Program-made: the position numbers and the translations under genes
Assembly: GCA_910575565.1 (NCBI GenBank)
Contig: CAJTFL010000027.1
Span: 1-54,383 of the forward strand
DNA from: Lachnospiraceae bacterium
GTDB lineage: Bacteria; Bacillota; Clostridia; Lachnospirales; Lachnospiraceae
Direction of reading: 5' to 3'
DNA length: 54,383 nucleotides
Shown here: positions 51,974-54,383 of the stretch, one piece after another
How the letters are laid out: each line of letters begins with the position of its first letter
Position numbering within the stretch: position 1 is the first letter of the stretch
The notes under the pieces: generated by a model
What the model was told of the DNA's origin: nothing
Seen by the model: only the letters and a program-made list of their open reading frames with translations
Databases searched by the model: none

Positions 51974-53632
51974 TTAATCGCCGCCTGTGCAGCGTGTATC
52001 AACGTTAGGGGTTTTTTCAATTTCTACGGACTTATCCTTGTTTACACAAAGTTTCATCCGTGTTTCATCGCCAAACATACTCAATTTCCATAAGAAACAG
52101 TCTTTATAAACAATTATCTCATCCACAAAATCATCTATTATTTCCTCTGGAATGTCATAAACTGAAAAATCAAAATTATTTTCCAGCCCGCATTTTAATA
52201 CCTCCAGTCTGCGATTATAGTCCTCATCCGACATATCCTCGTCTACTTGATAACCTTCTAACTGCTTTTCAAGTCTTTCCTTATCTTCCAACAGTTCCTT
52301 TTTCTTTAGGTCAAACATGGCTTTGTCAATTTCGCCATTTACCCGTAGATCAACAAGATTTTCGTACTTTTTATCAGTTTTGGCAATCTTAGTTTTTAAC
52401 TCTTTAATTTCTTTTTCAAAATTTATGTATCGGTCATCTTGGATATGTTTTTCAAGCATTTCCTCGGCAATCAGCCTTACCGTCGTCCGGTCTTTCCAAA
52501 AATTTTGAAAAATTACTTTTGCCATAACCTCTAATTTCCATCTCGGAACCATTGGAGCCTCACAAATGCCCTCCAGACTAAGACCTTTCTTTGTTCTTGT
52601 AGCAATAGTACCTGTGGTAATCTGTCTGTAACACTGATATGCGTATTGTGGTTCTCCTGACGCTACCCTATGCCACACTCTCCGGTTAAAGCTGCCACCC
52701 GAACAGCTACACTTCAATTTTTTTGTCCACACATCTCCTGATGCGTGTTTCCCCCTCTTGCCACGATTATCGACAGATTGTGTTTTAGCATCCATCTTCT
52801 TTTTCACTCTGGCATATTCTTCCTTAGTAACAATAGGAATATGCGAACCTTCTGCCACTATATTTTCTATCTCTCCGTGATTTTTGATTTTCTTTTGCTC
52901 CAGATAATCAGGTACATATTCTTTCCTATATACAATCGTTCCACAATAGAAAGCATTATTAAGTACCCTGCTGATAGTAGAACAACTCCAATTCTTCAGT
53001 CCAGTAGCGGTTAGCCTCCCTGCACCTTCCAAAGCAAATTGTATCTGCCTTAGCCCCATTCCGTCAAGATACATATCAAAGATCATGCGAACTGTTTTTG
53101 CCTGTTCCTCGTTGATAACAAATTCTTTTCCAGCTCTGTCATAACCGAGTATATTTCCTGTTCCATACGGCACAGCATTCTGAAATGAAACTTTCTGTCC
53201 GGCCTTTACCCTAATCGAAGTCTTTTTACTTTCATTCTGCGCCAGAGTTGCCATGATTGTCAAACGTAGCTCTCCGTCCTCGTCATTCATTGTCCAAATA
53301 TTATCCTCTGTAAAATACACCTCCACACCATACTTTTTTAATATTCTTGTTTGTTGCAAAGTATCAACTGTATTCCTCGCAAACCTCGAAACCTCTCTTG
53401 TAATAATCAGGTCAAATTTCCTATCTTCTGCATCTTCCATCATTCTTAAAAAACTCTGCCGCTTTTTTACAGAAGTACCCGTTATCCCTTCATCTATATA
53501 TCTTTCATATAGTGTCCAGTCTGGATGCTTTGCAAGAAGATCATCATAATACTGAACTTGATTTTCTAAGGCTGAAAGTTGCGCTTCATGTTCGGTTGAA
53601 ACTCTCGCATAAATCGCTACAGTTCTTTCCAT
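51974..53632 (-). CDS. Large serine recombinase
   Basis: Protein of 552 residues. Resolvase domain at 1-150 with the catalytic Ser in AIYARVSTEHEAQ and Arg residues in REVSRFARN; recombinase domain at 165-280 (GYDRAGKEFVINEEQAKTVR); a zinc-ribbon region with paired Cys (CSCSGG, CYRQ, GICEAP) at 310-360; a coiled coil at about 390-450. The chain ends TRCTGGD. Such enzymes integrate and excise transposons and phages at short att sites. It follows a small conserved gene and is probably what moved at least part of this region. Confidence 0.93.
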   Translation of the reverse strand: MERTVAIYARVSTEHEAQLSALENQVQYYDDLLAKHPDWTLYERYIDEGITGTSVKKRQSFLRMMEDAEDRKFDLIITREVSRFARNTVDTLQQTRILKKYGVEVYFTEDNIWTMNDEDGELRLTIMATLAQNESKKTSIRVKAGQKVSFQNAVPYGTGNILGYDRAGKEFVINEEQAKTVRMIFDMYLDGMGLRQIQFALEGAGRLTATGLKNWSCSTISRVLNNAFYCGTIVYRKEYVPDYLEQKKIKNHGEIENIVAEGSHIPIVTKEEYARVKKKMDAKTQSVDNRGKRGKHASGDVWTKKLKCSCSGGSFNRRVWHRVASGEPQYAYQCYRQITTGTIATRTKKGLSLEGICEAPMVPRWKLEVMAKVIFQNFWKDRTTVRLIAEEMLEKHIQDDRYINFEKEIKELKTKIAKTDKKYENLVDLRVNGEIDKAMFDLKKKELLEDKERLEKQLEGYQVDEDMSDEDYNRRLEVLKCGLENNFDFSVYDIPEEIIDDFVDEIIVYKDCFLWKLSMFGDETRMKLCVNKDKSVEIEKTPNVDTRCTGGD

Positions 53633-53680
53633 TATTTTTGCCCTCTTAGCTTCCTACTTTGTTACCACACATTCATAATA

Positions 53681-53857
53681 TCACAATTTTTCTCTAAGTG
53701 CAACACTTTTTATCTTAGGCAAATAATCTTTTCGGATATTCTTATACACAATCTCGGAAATTTCTCCTTTATGATACATATGCCGTATCATTGCAAGCGC
53801 CATGATAATTTCTTCATCATGCCCCATAATAAGGTTTATTTCCTCTTTTTTACCCAA
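53681..53857 (-). CDS. Small conserved protein preceding the recombinase
   Basis: 58 residues starting at a TTG at 53857, seven bases after GGAGG; a longer frame from 53875 would place the ribosome binding site inside the gene. HDEEIIMALAMIRHMYHKGE then ISEIVYKNIRKDY suggests a helical protein resembling SHOCT-like tails. Lies 48 bases before the recombinase and may be a cofactor or directionality factor; this is inference. Confidence 0.6.
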   Translation of the reverse strand: MGKKEEINLIMGHDEEIIMALAMIRHMYHKGEISEIVYKNIRKDYLPKIKSVALREKL

Positions 53858-54251
53858 AAAATCACCTCCAAACATTACAATAAGATTTTATCTGCCCATG
53901 ACAACCACGAAACCCTTTCCCGGCTCTCATCAGCAGACAAAATTTCTCTTAATCTCTATCAAAAAAACACATACAAGTGGCAGCTCATTACACTGCCCAC
54001 ATCGGTATCGCACCGTCATTCTAAATTGACCGGAAAAATCCGGAAGTATCATTATCAAAGATATGCCTCATTGCCTCATGCAACTGCTGCACTTTTCGCC
54101 AGACATTCATCGCTCACCGCCTTAACTTCAATACCAGATTACAGTATTCCTTCGTATACACTCCCACACAAAAAGAGAGCAGGCAGCTCTTGGCGTGTCC
54201 GCATAGCGGCTCCGCACATCCCACACGTCCTGTATGTATTTATATATTCAA
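53858..54251. other. Region without a recognisable gene
   Basis: A long plus-strand frame covers it, but it begins inside the antisense of the small gene, has no ribosome binding site, and reads as low-quality sequence. Nothing else is seen. A recombinase att site could lie here, as the element end should be near. Confidence 0.5.
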
Positions 54252-54373
54252 TTTTCAACGAATCATGAAGGGTTATCACAGCCTATAATGAAAATAAGAG
54301 GGGCTGGCTCCACTACTGTTTTAGCTTCCTGTCTTGATTTATAATAGTTTTAGGCAGGATTAAGTTTGGACGA
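54252..54373. repeat. Right arm of the 122-bp terminal inverted repeat
   Basis: Exact reverse complement of 1-122. It contains TATAAT at 54285-54290 reading outward, and ten further bases (ACCTTGGAGG, with a GGAGG ribosome-binding-type motif) remain before the window ends, so a gene may begin just beyond. Confidence 0.9.
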
Positions 54374-54383
54374 ACCTTGGAGG

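Noticed and set aside
53771..54268. 165-codon plus-strand frame at the right end
   Set aside because: Begins in the antisense of a supported small gene, has unusual composition and no start signal.

Overview
The window looks like a low-to-mid GC Clostridia genome, most likely a Lachnospiraceae gut anaerobe. This rests on strong AGGAGG-type ribosome binding sites, LytTR/GHKL and OmpR-type two-component systems, TnpV, DUF6061, DUF6075 and KTR-type conjugative-transposon proteins, and large serine recombinases. No rRNA, tRNA or CRISPR was seen. I could not run searches, so family names are recognised by eye.

Layout. 1-5458 looks like ordinary chromosome: an XRE-type regulator facing a two-core transglutaminase-like protein, followed by CutC. 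From about 5460 on it is an accessory mosaic built from remnants of several conjugative or mobilizable elements. 5709-8673 holds an agr-like LytTR/GHKL two-component pair with a coiled-coil protein but no recognisable peptide gene. 8938-11911 holds decayed recombinase, tnpV and membrane-protein remnants around a DUF3239-like protein and a GNAT enzyme. 12058-21976 is an ABC transporter operon (two lipoproteins, ATPase, two permeases, one of them fused to a lipoprotein-like beta-propeller), an OmpR-family two-component system, and an inserted araC-clpP pair. The ABC operon and the two-component operon have the same promoter/operator layout, so the system probably autoregulates and drives its transporter. 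22029-28465 is a second module (degenerate LysR, FtsX-type ABC transporter, histidine kinase, response regulator). 28802-34976 contains relaxase fragments, a broken KilA-N gene and a small operon of Nudix, HAD and flavin reductase enzymes.

Two IS3-family copies (34977-36351 intact; 45399-46582 with a 190-bp deletion) bracket 9 kb of conjugative-element cargo. Inside is a resistance-like block (38229-41546): a MATE efflux gene plus KTR protein and a SAM methyltransferase. Each of the two has its own near-consensus promoter, and each sits behind a long leader with short ORFs and terminator/antiterminator hairpins, which looks like ribosome-mediated attenuation. This is the best candidate for an interesting system in the window. 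Flanks of the two IS copies do not match, which points to IS-mediated rearrangement.

46583-53857 ends with small conserved proteins (DUF5688-like and others), two toxin-antitoxin pairs (PIN type, RelB/YoeB type) and a large serine recombinase. Near-identical terminators and repeated recombinase 3'-end fragments separate these modules, suggesting cassette-like accretion. The whole window is framed by a perfect 122-bp inverted repeat (1-122 and 54252-54373), which may be an IS end, an invertible-segment arm, or an assembly boundary.
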